Of a stretch of DNA of 64,000 bases, positions 1-7,087 are shown in pieces; the first letter of the stretch is position 1; each line of letters starts with the position of its first letter. The notes below the pieces were generated by a model, which did not search any database, was not told the DNA's origin, and saw only the letters and a list, made by a program, of their open reading frames with translations. The position numbers and the translations under genes are program-made. Where the stretch lies: NCBI RefSeq assembly GCF_001968825.1, contig NZ_MIEU01000002.1, positions 496,001 through 560,000 of the forward strand, written 5' to 3'. This DNA comes from Tersicoccus sp. Bi-70. GTDB taxonomy: Bacteria > Actinomycetota > Actinomycetes > Actinomycetales > Micrococcaceae.

Positions 1-196
1 TGGTGGCCAGCGCCAGGAACGCGAAGGCGGCGGTGGGGGAGATGGCCAGCCAGGCGGCGGCGAAGCCGATGACGATCAGCAGGAAGGGCAGGTTGAGTCG
101 GCGGGGGCTCGTGGCAGGTCGGTGGGCGCTCGGGCTCGAGTCGGAGCCCGGCGTGGGCGCGTGAGCGGGGGTGACGGTGCTGTGCGGGAAGGGCAC
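1..196 (-). CDS. membrane protein, N-terminal part, runs off left edge
   Basis: This is the first 65 codons of a protein whose remainder lies left of the window. I chose the GTG at 196-194 because GAAAGGA sits a few bases upstream. The first ~33 residues are polar and rich in Pro, Ser and Thr. They are followed by Arg-Arg and a hydrophobic helix containing LPFLLIVIGFAAAWL, and a second hydrophobic stretch begins as the sequence ends. That pattern fits a polytopic inner-membrane protein with a cytoplasmic N-terminus. Too little is visible to name a family; a permease is possible. Bases 197-422, between it and the tRNA gene, show no further gene. Confidence 0.6.
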   Translation of the reverse strand, partial: MPFPHSTVTPAHAPTPGSDSSPSAHRPATSPRRLNLPFLLIVIGFAAAWLAISPTAAFAFLALAT

Positions 197-422
197 GGCG
201 GCGTCCTTTCGTCGGCGTCGGAGGGGCGTCGGCGAGCTGGGGCTCCCACCCATTCGAACAGGCGCGAGGGGCGGGACGGAACCGCTTGTGAGAAGGGTCT
301 CGACACGGTGTTCTACGGCGTCACAGCGCGCCCCGACACGGCCCGACCGGTTCGGCGCGGTGCTGCGGGTGGGGTAGTCTGGAGCGGTTGCTTCGGCGGG
401 TACTGGTGACTCGTTGGAGCTA

Positions 423-496
<74 letters not shown>

Positions 497-521
497 CGTT
501 GTGATGTCGGAGGACATCGGC

Positions 522-555
522 AAGGCCCGGACCCACGTTTGTGGGTGCGGGCCTT
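522..555 (+). terminator. rho-independent terminator of tRNA-Pro
   Basis: An almost perfect hairpin begins 26 nt after the tRNA. AAGGCCCG (522-529) pairs with CGGGCCTT (548-555) and ACCCAC (531-536) pairs with GTGGGT (541-546). There is one G/G mismatch and the loop is GTTT. A modest T-rich tail follows. The left arm shares the 13-mer GCCCGGACCCACG with the hairpin at 6061-6095, at the far side of the island. Confidence 0.8.
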
Positions 556-569
556 TGTCATTTCCGGGT

Positions 570-792
570 CCGGGCGGTTGCCGGTGGGTTGGTGGCCCCG
601 GGTGGGGTCGACGGTCAGCTCGCGGAGGAGTTCGCCGGTGGCGGCGTTGACGACGCGGACGTGCAGGTCCTGAACGAATAGCAGGACTTGGGTTCGGTCG
701 ATGCCGATGTGGAGGAGCTTGCCGGCGACGCGCACGGTGACGGTGCCGGTGGCGCCAGTAACGTCCTCGCGGACTCGGTCGGGGTGTCGGCG
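570..792 (-). pseudogene. C-terminal remnant of an IS481-type transposase
   Basis: The minus-strand frame reads VRVAGKLLHIGIDRTQVLLF and then VQDLHVRVVNAATGELLREL, ending near DPTRGHQPTG. From memory this is the conserved tail of actinobacterial IS481-family integrase-like transposases (AGKLHHIG..., GELLREL..DPT.DYQPTG). The DDE catalytic core is absent: the frame is closed by a TGA at 795-793, just upstream of the recognisable part. No inverted repeat is visible. It is therefore a dead fragment between the tRNA-Pro terminator and the IS3 element, and evidence of repeated insertions at this tRNA. Confidence 0.7.
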
Positions 793-853
793 TCAGACAT
801 GGGGCCGGTGTGGCAGGAAGCGTTTAACCGGATGGTGTGGTTTTATCGCGTAA

Positions 854-879
854 TGAATCGCCCCGGGTCTGGTGGAGGG
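854..879 (+). repeat. IS3 element left inverted repeat
   Basis: Twenty-six bases beginning TGAATCGCCCCGGGT. It pairs with the right copy at 2151-2176 in inverted orientation; only bases 16-18 differ (CTG here, TCA there). Confidence 0.88.
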
Positions 880-905
880 TCTGATTCCCCGAGAGGATGA
901 TGATC

Positions 906-1232
906 ATGCCGGCACCGAGGAAGTATCCGCAGGAGTTGCGGGAACGGGCCATGCGGCTCGTGGTTGAGGCTCGTAGGGAGGACCCGGAGCTGTCGCTGAA
1001 CGCCGCGGTGATCCGGGTCGGGCAGCGTACCGGGGTGAACCCGGACACGCTGCGGGGCTGGTCCAAGCAGGCCGCGATCGACGCGGGCGAACGCCCGGGC
1101 ACCAGCACGAACGACGCGGCCCGGATCAAGTCGCTGGAGGCCGAGGTGCGTGAGCTCAAACGGGCGAACGAGATCTTGTTGGCGGCCTCCTCGTTCTTCG
1201 CGCGGGAGCTCGACCCGCGACTGCCGTGGTAG
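906..1232 (+). CDS. IS3-family transposase OrfA (HTH/leucine-zipper part)
   Basis: The 108-residue protein begins MPAPRKYPQELRERAMRLV. This is the typical start of IS3/IS911 OrfA, which binds the IS ends through a helix-turn-helix. A zipper-like segment, IKSLEAEVRELKRANEILL, lies at the C-terminal side and serves oligomerisation in this family. I chose the third of three in-frame ATGs (897, 900, 906) because GAGAGG at 891-896 is correctly spaced from it. OrfB starts in the -1 frame and overlaps the last codons by 7 nt, so the active fused transposase would arise by -1 frameshifting, or OrfB is made separately from its GTG. Confidence 0.88.
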   Translation: MPAPRKYPQELRERAMRLVVEARREDPELSLNAAVIRVGQRTGVNPDTLRGWSKQAAIDAGERPGTSTNDAARIKSLEAEVRELKRANEILLAASSFFARELDPRLPW

Positions 1233-2161
1233 TCCAGTTCATCGACGAGCACCGGGCCCGGTTCGGGGTCGAGCCGATCTGCCGGGTGCTCACCGAGCAC
1301 GGCGTGCCGATCGCCCCGTCCGGGTACTACGCCTTCAAGACCCGTCCCACTTCCGCACGAGCGATCGCCGACGCGGAGCTGGTCGTGCAGATCGAACGAG
1401 TCTTCTGGGACCGCAGCCTGGGGCGTGGGGTCAGCGGCGCCCGGAAGATCTGGCGGCTACTGGCCCGGGAGGGGATCACCGTGGCCCGCTGCACCGTTGA
1501 ACGGCTGATGCGCCAGCACGGGCTGCGCGGTGCCCGCCGGGGAAAGCAGTTCATCACCACCCGCCCGGACACATCATCGCCACGGCCTGAGGATCATGTG
1601 CAACGCGTGTTCACCGCGGACCGGCCGAACCGGCTGTGGGTGGTGGACTTCACCTACGTGGCGACGTGGTCGGGAATGGCGTTCACCGCGTTCGTCACCG
1701 ACGTGCACTCCCGCCGGATCGTGGGCTGGCGCACCATGGACCGGATGCCCACCGACCTGCCCCTGGACGCCCTGGAGATGGCGCTCTGGGTGCGGGACCG
1801 GGCCGGTCAGGACGTCACCGGGCTGATTCAACACTCCGATGCCGGGTCCCAGTACACTCCGCTGCGCTACGCCGAGCGGCTCGCCGAGGTCGCCTCGATC
1901 GGGACCGTCGGCGACTCGTACGACAACGCCCTGGCCGAATCGACGATCGGGCTCTACAAGACCGAGTGCGTGAGAATCGACGGCCCGTTCCGCACCGCCG
2001 ACCAGCTGGAGTTCGCCACGCTGTCCTGGGTGCACTGGTTCAACGAGAACCGGCTGCACTCCTCGATCGGGTACCGCACGCCCATCGAGGCGGAGAACGA
2101 CTACTACCGTCAGAACAACCCCCAGCACCACCCGGCGCTGGGGGAACCCGCCCTCCACTGA
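1226..2161 (+). CDS. IS3-family transposase OrfB (DDE integrase domain)
   Basis: This is the catalytic half of the transposase, about 311 residues. The N-terminal region around FIDEHRARFGVEPICRVL is the HTH_21-like segment. The rve core follows with the catalytic triad visible: first Asp in WVVDFTYV, second Asp in IQHSDAGSQYT, and Glu in NALAESTIGLYKTE. The length is complete for the family. A GTG at 1226 is available, but the biologically relevant product is more likely an OrfA-OrfB fusion made by -1 frameshifting before the OrfA stop at 1230-1232. The gene ends at the right inverted repeat. Confidence 0.92.
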   Translation: MVVQFIDEHRARFGVEPICRVLTEHGVPIAPSGYYAFKTRPTSARAIADAELVVQIERVFWDRSLGRGVSGARKIWRLLAREGITVARCTVERLMRQHGLRGARRGKQFITTRPDTSSPRPEDHVQRVFTADRPNRLWVVDFTYVATWSGMAFTAFVTDVHSRRIVGWRTMDRMPTDLPLDALEMALWVRDRAGQDVTGLIQHSDAGSQYTPLRYAERLAEVASIGTVGDSYDNALAESTIGLYKTECVRIDGPFRTADQLEFATLSWVHWFNENRLHSSIGYRTPIEAENDYYRQNNPQHHPALGEPALH

Positions 2162-2176
2162 ACCCGGGGCGATTCA
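2151..2176 (-). repeat. IS3 element right inverted repeat
   Basis: Inverted partner of 854-879, with 23 of 26 bases matching. The stop codon of OrfB (2159-2161) lies inside this repeat, a compact arrangement common in IS3 elements. Confidence 0.88.
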
Positions 2177-2623
2177 GAGTGGTCGTCCGCGGCTGGGACA
2201 CAACGAGTTGGGCGTCGTCATCATTGACCAGACCTGCAGACGCTACCAGAGTGTAAATTGTCGCTTGTGGGTAGGACAGGCGTTTAGACGTTCTTCCGTA
2301 CCATTCGTCGGTACACTATTCGGCAAACAGCGTGGCGCGTCTGAGCCCGTGATCAATCGCTGACGGGCTGGCACAGTCGGCTGGCGGCGCGCTGGGTGAG
2401 AGGCCCGGCGACACCCTAGCCCTGTGGCAGACTTGATCGTGGGTTTCGAGCGCCTCTGACGTGCCATAGGAGCACTCTGGGCGTGGCTGCATCGAGCGCG
2501 AGCGTCACATGCTTAGGGCTACGGACTTGAAGTCCACTCGGAGCTCTGTGGTCTGCAGGTGAAGTCTTCTCGTCGGTTGCATCACGCTCGGACTTTAGCG
2601 GGAGAAGTCTAAAAGGGGGAACC
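2177..2623. other. island leader, no gene supported
   Basis: This 447-bp stretch lies between the IS3 element and the first island gene. Base composition falls from very GC-rich to mixed across it. I see no reading frame with coding character on either strand: the open frames are short and overlap the next gene antisense. It must contain the promoter of the two rightward genes. A strong Shine-Dalgarno, AAGGGGG, lies just before the ATG at 2624. I could not identify convincing -35/-10 boxes or an operator. Confidence 0.5.
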
Positions 2624-3565
2624 ATGCCACACGCGCTCAAAGCCGCGAGTCTGGATGACTTGCTTCGGGAGTGCCTCACTCTGTTACAGCGAGAAGGGGA
2701 CCAGCTGACGTCGACCCGTGGCTCTAGCACTGAGATTCGCGGCGCCTCCCTGGAGCTCACGAATCCTCGTGCACGGCTCAGCCTCAGTTCCAATCGTGGC
2801 CGGCTGTTCAGTGCACTCGGTGAACTGACGTGGTATCTAGCTGGAACAAGCGATCCGAAGCACATACTTTATTACATCGCGGATTATGGAAGCAAAGTCG
2901 GAAACTATAGCGGTGGTTACGGCCCGCGACTTTTCGGCGCTGGCGATCAAGTTCCACGGGTCATCCGGCAGCTCAAACGCAAGCCGACAACTCGTCAGGC
3001 AGTTGTGCAATTGTTCGATCGAAACGACTTAGATGGCGATCCTAGAGACGTTCCCTGCACATGCTCGCTACAATTCTTTGTTCGAAACGAACGCGTGGAT
3101 TTGATAGTCCATATGAGATCAAATGACGTGATATATGGAATGCCTCACGATATATTTGTTTTCACCTTCTTGCAGGAAATCGTTGCACGCGCCGTGAACT
3201 GTGAAATCGGTACATACACGCATCTGGTCGGTAGCTTGCACATTTACGACTCGAACCAACAGCAAGCGTCAGCATTCCTTGAAGAGGGGGTGATGGACAA
3301 TAAAGCGATGCCTCCCATGCCATTCGGCGATCCGATGATCTCGGTTGCGCGTCTAGTCAAGATTGAGCAAGCACTCCGATTGGCCGAGCCAATTGAGTAT
3401 CACAGTGAACTGGCGTCGTACTGGATGCAACTCGCCGACGTACTGACTGGTTGGAGAGCTTTTAAGGAAAATGACCGCGCAAGTCTCGAACGTATTCGAA
3501 CTCGCCTAGCCGGTTCAATCTATGAGATCTACTTGTCCGACAAGCAGTTTCGATTGGAAAGTTGA
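2624..3565 (+). CDS. thymidylate-synthase-family (d)CMP/dUMP C5 (hydroxy)methyltransferase
   Basis: The 313-residue protein aligns by eye with E. coli ThyA. Visible are the folate/nucleotide Glu in ELTWYLAGT (E67), the catalytic Cys in DVPCTCSLQF (C145), the phosphate-binding Arg-Ser in MRSNDV (R165, S166) and the closing LHIY (H206, Y208). At the base-discriminating site ThyA has GLPFN, whereas this protein has GMPHD (D176). Asp at that position is the known hallmark of T4 dCMP hydroxymethylase and of dCMP-preferring TS mutants, so a cytosine nucleotide substrate is inferred. The usual ThyA C-terminus is replaced by a helical extension. RBS AAGGGGG. The next gene starts 3 nt after the stop, so the two are probably translationally coupled. 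Base composition is far lower in GC than the surroundings (the 60 bases from 3121 contain 21 G/C), indicating transfer. It is unlikely to be the housekeeping ThyA. Confidence 0.85.
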   Translation: MPHALKAASLDDLLRECLTLLQREGDQLTSTRGSSTEIRGASLELTNPRARLSLSSNRGRLFSALGELTWYLAGTSDPKHILYYIADYGSKVGNYSGGYGPRLFGAGDQVPRVIRQLKRKPTTRQAVVQLFDRNDLDGDPRDVPCTCSLQFFVRNERVDLIVHMRSNDVIYGMPHDIFVFTFLQEIVARAVNCEIGTYTHLVGSLHIYDSNQQQASAFLEEGVMDNKAMPPMPFGDPMISVARLVKIEQALRLAEPIEYHSELASYWMQLADVLTGWRAFKENDRASLERIRTRLAGSIYEIYLSDKQFRLES

Positions 3566-3568
3566 CAG

Positions 3569-4507
3569 ATGAGGAAGAACTACATTGCTGATGCGCAGCG
3601 AATTGGGTCGAGTATCGCAGCTTACGAATCGAAGAACAAAACTTTGCCTGGGATCTCGTCCTCCGGCGCTCGAGAGACTCTCATAGAGCAGATAATCGAC
3701 AGCGAGCAGCGGGTGAAATACACTGATCGACTTGACAATATGCAGCTTGATCCTAGTGCAGTTGATCCGACCTCCGACGGATTTCACCCGCTGAAAGCAT
3801 CGATCCTTCATCGGCGTTCCGGAAATTACGACGAAGCTGTTTGGTTGGTATACCTGTATGTTCATTTCGGTCGACACCGGCGCGCTGGATGGCGGTATGT
3901 CCGAGATACATATGGAGCTCTAGGATCTGATCGTTCCGATTGGTGGACGTGGGACCGTATATCTGAAGAGCCGTTTGCATTTAGACTTTGGCTCGACAAA
4001 AATAAAAATGAGTTTGGACGCGCCCCGGGGCAGCACGGATTTGGCAATCATCGAAAATACGAGAGCCTGGACGCCATGGGCGACCGAGGGACCGGAGCGG
4101 CTGTAACCAGTTACGTTGAGTGGGTCCTTTCGGCGGCAGACGGTCACAATGAGAGGTTTGCCGTCTTAAAAGAGCAGAGCCCCGAGGAGACCTTCCAAGC
4201 AATATACCGCTCGCTTCGCTCAGTAGTGCGCTTCGGCCGTATTGCGAAATTCGATTACACTACAATGATTGGAAGACTCAAATTGGTGGATGTCAAGCCG
4301 CCACACACATACTTGACGGGAGCGACCGGTCCGCGGTCAGGAGCTGCCTTGCTACTTCGCGGGAACCCTGACGCTGGAACTCCGACCGAACTCCAAGCGG
4401 AACTCAGCAGAATATGCACAGCCATTAACGTAGCTCCTGATGTTATGGAAGACGCAATTTGTAACTGGCAGAAAGACCCCGAAAACTACATCAGGTTTTC
4501 AGCGTAG
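3569..4507 (+). CDS. putative DNA base hypermodification protein (aGPT-pyrophosphorylase clade 3-like)
   Basis: A 312-residue, mostly helical, soluble protein. From memory it resembles the family called 'alpha-glutamyl/putrescinyl thymine pyrophosphorylase clade 3', DNA-glycosylase-fold proteins that Iyer, Aravind and colleagues linked to thymine hypermodification in phages. Landmarks are RRSGNYDEAVWLVYLYVHFG (82-101), a Trp-rich SDWWTWDRI (123-131), HGFGNHRKYESL (156-167) and RFGRIAKFDYTTMIGRL (221-237), followed by a GATGPRSGA loop. It starts 3 nt after the TS-like gene and shares its low GC, so the two form an operon and probably a pathway. Its last 17 bases overlap the 3' end of the convergent antitoxin gene. 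Family assignment rests on pattern memory, and the catalytic mechanism in this clade is unproven as far as I know. It could be a different helical DNA-binding protein. Confidence 0.55.
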   Translation: MRKNYIADAQRIGSSIAAYESKNKTLPGISSSGARETLIEQIIDSEQRVKYTDRLDNMQLDPSAVDPTSDGFHPLKASILHRRSGNYDEAVWLVYLYVHFGRHRRAGWRYVRDTYGALGSDRSDWWTWDRISEEPFAFRLWLDKNKNEFGRAPGQHGFGNHRKYESLDAMGDRGTGAAVTSYVEWVLSAADGHNERFAVLKEQSPEETFQAIYRSLRSVVRFGRIAKFDYTTMIGRLKLVDVKPPHTYLTGATGPRSGAALLLRGNPDAGTPTELQAELSRICTAINVAPDVMEDAICNWQKDPENYIRFSA

Positions 4508-5582
4508 AATCGTCCCAATGGTATCTCCTAATTAGCCGTCGCAATTGATTATATTGCAATATTCCTTCATGGTGAAGTTGACCAACGACCACGCCTGGGG
4601 CGACGCCCTCTGCTGCGGCAAAAGCTAAAACTCGCCGCATCGTCGGTCTTGTTTCGCGGAATCTTGTCAGGCCGGTCGGAATCAGTGCATTACGGGCAAA
4701 CGTGTTCGCCTCATCTTCGACATTCGACTCGCCCTCTCCTGGATCCAAGATGTCCAAGAACGAGTCCTCGTTGCTGTGCAACAGCAGGTGTGCTATCTCG
4801 TGGAATAAAGTAAACCACAAATGATCTTCCGCAAGGTGTCTACCAGTCAGACCTATGACCCTCTGTCCGCTCTCTAAAACGAAAGCTGCACCACTGAGTC
4901 TGTTTCCTGCTGGGGCCGGAAATAGCTGGAGGGCCACGCCGGAAGATGCGATTAAGGACTGGGCGACAGACAGAGACTTCGAAATATCACTAAGTTTGCT
5001 CAAGTGGCGCAATTCCGGCAGTAGGCTGCGGAGACGGCTAGGGTCCCACCGGCTGACGGATATTTGCGAGGCTCCGCGTTCGACTTGCCTCAACCAAGCG
5101 GCGACTGACAAGTCTTCCGACTTGAATGCCTTCGATGAGCGAAAGTGTGTCTCTGATAGGCGTGGCGCCCACTTAGCAGTCCATTCGGCCGCGTCCCTGA
5201 CGTCGTAAAAACTCAATAGTGCACGCGCTTGGCTTTTCCACCCGCTGGTTGCTTCGAGCCAACCTTTACCGACCATATCGGCAATTGGCGATCGTTGGAC
5301 AAGTGAATCTGCATCAAGCCAAGCAAGTGATTCACGGTACGAGGAATCGCGAACAAGCCAAAAGTTTGGCGTGGACCCCACGAACCTTGCCAATGCGACT
5401 GCAAGATCGCCCGTGATTTCAGTTTGTCCGTCGATCAGTTGCTGAGCTTCCACTAGGCGTATGCCGAGTCCATCCGCTAGTTGCTCTGAGCGCTGCCCGC
5501 GCGAGTCTAGGATCCGACGAATGGTGTCTCCTGGGGCCGATGCCCAGCGTGGATCGTCGTCAATTCTGTTTGGAGTAGTCAT
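4491..5582 (-). CDS. HigA-type antitoxin fused to ImmA/IrrE metallopeptidase
   Basis: A 363-residue two-domain protein. Residues ~15-75 form a HigA/VapI-like helix-turn-helix (SEQLADGLGI...QLIDGQTEITGDLAVALARF, then the family-typical GSTPNFWL). Residues ~205-300 form an ImmA/IrrE zinc-peptidase domain with HEIAH at 261-265 and a downstream acidic ligand region EDEAN. The stop of the toxin gene (5584-5582) and this ATG (5582-5580) share one base, so the pair is translationally coupled; GGAGG lies 11 nt upstream. A start at 5600 is possible but less likely. In known relatives the HTH autoregulates the operon and the peptidase may cleave repressor or antitoxin. That is inference here. Its 3' end overlaps the hypermodification gene by 17 nt. 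Confidence 0.85.
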   Translation of the reverse strand: MTTPNRIDDDPRWASAPGDTIRRILDSRGQRSEQLADGLGIRLVEAQQLIDGQTEITGDLAVALARFVGSTPNFWLVRDSSYRESLAWLDADSLVQRSPIADMVGKGWLEATSGWKSQARALLSFYDVRDAAEWTAKWAPRLSETHFRSSKAFKSEDLSVAAWLRQVERGASQISVSRWDPSRLRSLLPELRHLSKLSDISKSLSVAQSLIASSGVALQLFPAPAGNRLSGAAFVLESGQRVIGLTGRHLAEDHLWFTLFHEIAHLLLHSNEDSFLDILDPGEGESNVEDEANTFARNALIPTGLTRFRETRPTMRRVLAFAAAEGVAPGVVVGQLHHEGILQYNQLRRLIRRYHWDDSTLKT

Positions 5583-5902
5583 CAATTTACTTGCCTCCAT
5601 CCCATGACCTTAATTCGGTCCACTCTGGTCCACGCGATGGATCCATCGATTGCCGTGCGCAGAGGGACATGATCGACACGGCAATCGAGTATGGCCGTGC
5701 TGCCGGCCGCCAGACCGAACGAAGCGGGATTGATCTTGTTCATATCTGGTACTCCTAGTGGAACCTCAAGAAGTGAAGCGGCGGTCCTCAAGTCAGCTAT
5801 CAGCGATTGAATGTCCTCGAGCGTTCGTACGGAGGGCCACTCGAACGGATCTGGCTCTAAGATTGACTGACGCAACGCTTGGTTCTCGAAGCTGATCTGC
5901 AT
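5582..5902 (-). CDS. HigB/RelE-like toxin
   Basis: A 106-residue protein beginning MQISFENQALRQSI. It matches the layout of HigB-type killer proteins: MEISF..., a helical segment LIADLRTAASLLEVP, then a beta-rich half ending DGSIAWTRVDRIKVMGW. HigB toxins are ribosome-associated mRNA interferases in characterised cases. Several usual basic residues of the HigB core are replaced here, so activity is uncertain. The gene precedes the HigA/ImmA fusion with a one-base overlap, the standard toxin-first HigBA order. AAAGG is present upstream but rather far from the ATG. The gene is low in GC like the rest of the island. Confidence 0.7.
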   Translation of the reverse strand: MQISFENQALRQSILEPDPFEWPSVRTLEDIQSLIADLRTAASLLEVPLGVPDMNKINPASFGLAAGSTAILDCRVDHVPLRTAIDGSIAWTRVDRIKVMGWRQVN

Positions 5903-5968
5903 CTGTTTTCTGATACCTTTTGGGGTTCGCGCTCTCGCCGCCCGACCGGAACGGTGCGCCCGAGACTT

Positions 5969-5979
5969 TCATCCCGACG
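5969..5979 (+). repeat. 11-bp copy of the tRNA-Pro 3' end (candidate attachment remnant)
   Basis: TCATCCCGACG is identical to bases 488-498 at the 3' end of tRNA-Pro. It lies at the right edge of the low-GC cassette, 84 nt before a hairpin that shares a 13-mer with the tRNA terminator. Two shared blocks in the same order at both ends suggest an old tRNA integration, but 11 bp is short enough to be chance in GC-rich DNA. No integrase gene remains. Confidence 0.3.
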
Positions 5980-6060
5980 ACCCCATGGTAGTGCAAGCCT
6001 TTTCCAGGTCGGTTCAGTCTATCGTCGTGGGATCCACGTGTCGTAGCCTGTCACATACCA

Positions 6061-6095
6061 AGAGCCCGGACCCACGCAACGTGGATCCGGGCTCT
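6061..6095 (-). terminator. hairpin terminator at the island / AKR boundary
   Basis: AGAGCCCGGA (6061-6070) pairs perfectly with TCCGGGCTCT (6086-6095) and CCACG (6072-6076) pairs with CGTGG (6080-6084). There is one C/A mismatch and the loop is CAA. It lies 18 nt beyond the stop of the leftward aldo-keto reductase, which it probably terminates. The T tract is weak. Confidence 0.7.
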
Positions 6096-6113
6096 CGCCG
6101 TTGAAGCAGGGAG

Positions 6114-7049
6114 CTACGGAACCCGGTAGCCCGCCGCGCGGAACAGGTCGTACCACTCCGCCTTGGTCAGCGGCACGGCCGACCCCTGTGCGGCGCCCGA
6201 CACCCGCTCCGGCGTCGTCGTGCCCAGGACCACCTGCATCTGCGCCGGGTGGCGCGTGATCCACGCCGTCGCGATGCCCGTCGTCGGCACGTCGTACTTC
6301 GCCGCCAGCTTGTCGATCACCGTGTTCAGCTCGGCGTACTCGCTGTTGCCGAGGAACGGTCCGTTGAAGAAGCCAGCCTGGAACGGCGACCATGCCTGCA
6401 CGGTGATCTTGTGGATCCGGCAGTAGTCGAGGATGCCGCCCGCGTCCAGGGTCAGCGACTGGTCCTCACCCACCATGTTCGCCGCCACGCCCTGGGCGAT
6501 GATCGGCGCGTGCGTGATAGACAGCTGCAGCTGGTTGGCCACCAGCTCCTGCTTCACCGCCGTCTTGAGCAGGTCGATCTGCCGCGGCGTGTGGTTGGAG
6601 ACGCCGAACGAGCGCACCTTGCCCGCGGCCTCCAGCTCGTCGAATGCCTGCGCCACTTCCTCCGGCTCCACGAGCGCGTCCGGCCGGTGCAGCAGCAGGA
6701 TGTCGATGTAGTCGGTGTTCAGAGCCTTCAGCGAGCCCTCGACGCCCTCGATGATGTGGTCGTGGGAGAAGTCGAAGTACGGCCCCTCCGGCACGATGCC
6801 GACCTTGGTCTGCAGGGTGATGTCCGCGCGCTGCGACGGCGTCAGCTGCATCGCCTTGGCGAACCGCTCCTCGCAGTCGTGCACGTGGGCGCCATAGACG
6901 TCGGCGTGGTCGAAGAAGTCGATGCCGGCGTCACGCGCGGTCTTCACCAGCGTGCGGATCTCGTCGTCGCTCTTCTCCGAGATGCGCATCAGGCCGAGCA
7001 CCACGTTCGGGGCGGTCTGGCCGCCGGGGCCCAGGGGAACACTCTTCAC
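6114..7049 (-). CDS. aldo/keto reductase (YdhF-like)
   Basis: A 311-residue NADPH-dependent carbonyl reductase of the AKR barrel fold. The Asp-Tyr pair is in FFDHADVYG, the Lys in LQTKVGI and the His in LLHRPD, completing the catalytic tetrad. The middle of the protein (SITHAPIIAQG...LDYCRIHKITVQAWSPFQAG) resembles E. coli YdhF and related oxidoreductases of unknown substrate. The GTG start at 7049 is preceded by AGGAG. It lies 38 nt downstream of a second AKR on the same strand, so the two probably form an operon opposite a LysR regulator. Confidence 0.9.
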   Translation of the reverse strand: MKSVPLGPGGQTAPNVVLGLMRISEKSDDEIRTLVKTARDAGIDFFDHADVYGAHVHDCEERFAKAMQLTPSQRADITLQTKVGIVPEGPYFDFSHDHIIEGVEGSLKALNTDYIDILLLHRPDALVEPEEVAQAFDELEAAGKVRSFGVSNHTPRQIDLLKTAVKQELVANQLQLSITHAPIIAQGVAANMVGEDQSLTLDAGGILDYCRIHKITVQAWSPFQAGFFNGPFLGNSEYAELNTVIDKLAAKYDVPTTGIATAWITRHPAQMQVVLGTTTPERVSGAAQGSAVPLTKAEWYDLFRAAGYRVP

Positions 7050-7087
7050 GGTTGACTCCTGTCAGGAAGCAGTAGGGGAGGGAGGGG

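Larger units (their letters stand above)
854..2176. mobile_element. IS3-family insertion sequence, complete, 1,323 bp
   Basis: The element is bounded by terminal inverted repeats of 26 bp with 23 matches (854-879 and 2151-2176). They start TGA and end TCA, as is usual for IS3-family elements, and the outer 15 bp (TGAATCGCCCCGGGT) match perfectly. It carries two overlapping reading frames, OrfA and OrfB, with the DDE triad intact, so it looks functional. The flanking triplets, TAA on the left and GAG on the right, do not match, so no 3-4 bp target duplication is visible. Either a rearrangement has removed one flank or the duplication has decayed. Confidence 0.9.

Noticed and set aside
2531-2545. 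GGACTTGAAGTCC stem-loop resembling an anticodon arm in the island leader
   Set aside because: No acceptor, D or T arm can be drawn around it, so it is not a tRNA gene.
2416-2865. Minus-strand open frame at the start of the TS-like gene
   Set aside because: It overlaps the real start antisense and has no coding character or ribosome-binding site.
2624-3565. Housekeeping thymidylate synthase (thyA) as the name for the TS-like gene
   Set aside because: The GLPFN Asn is Asp, PCH is PCT, the C-terminus is replaced and base composition is foreign, so a thyA label would mislead.
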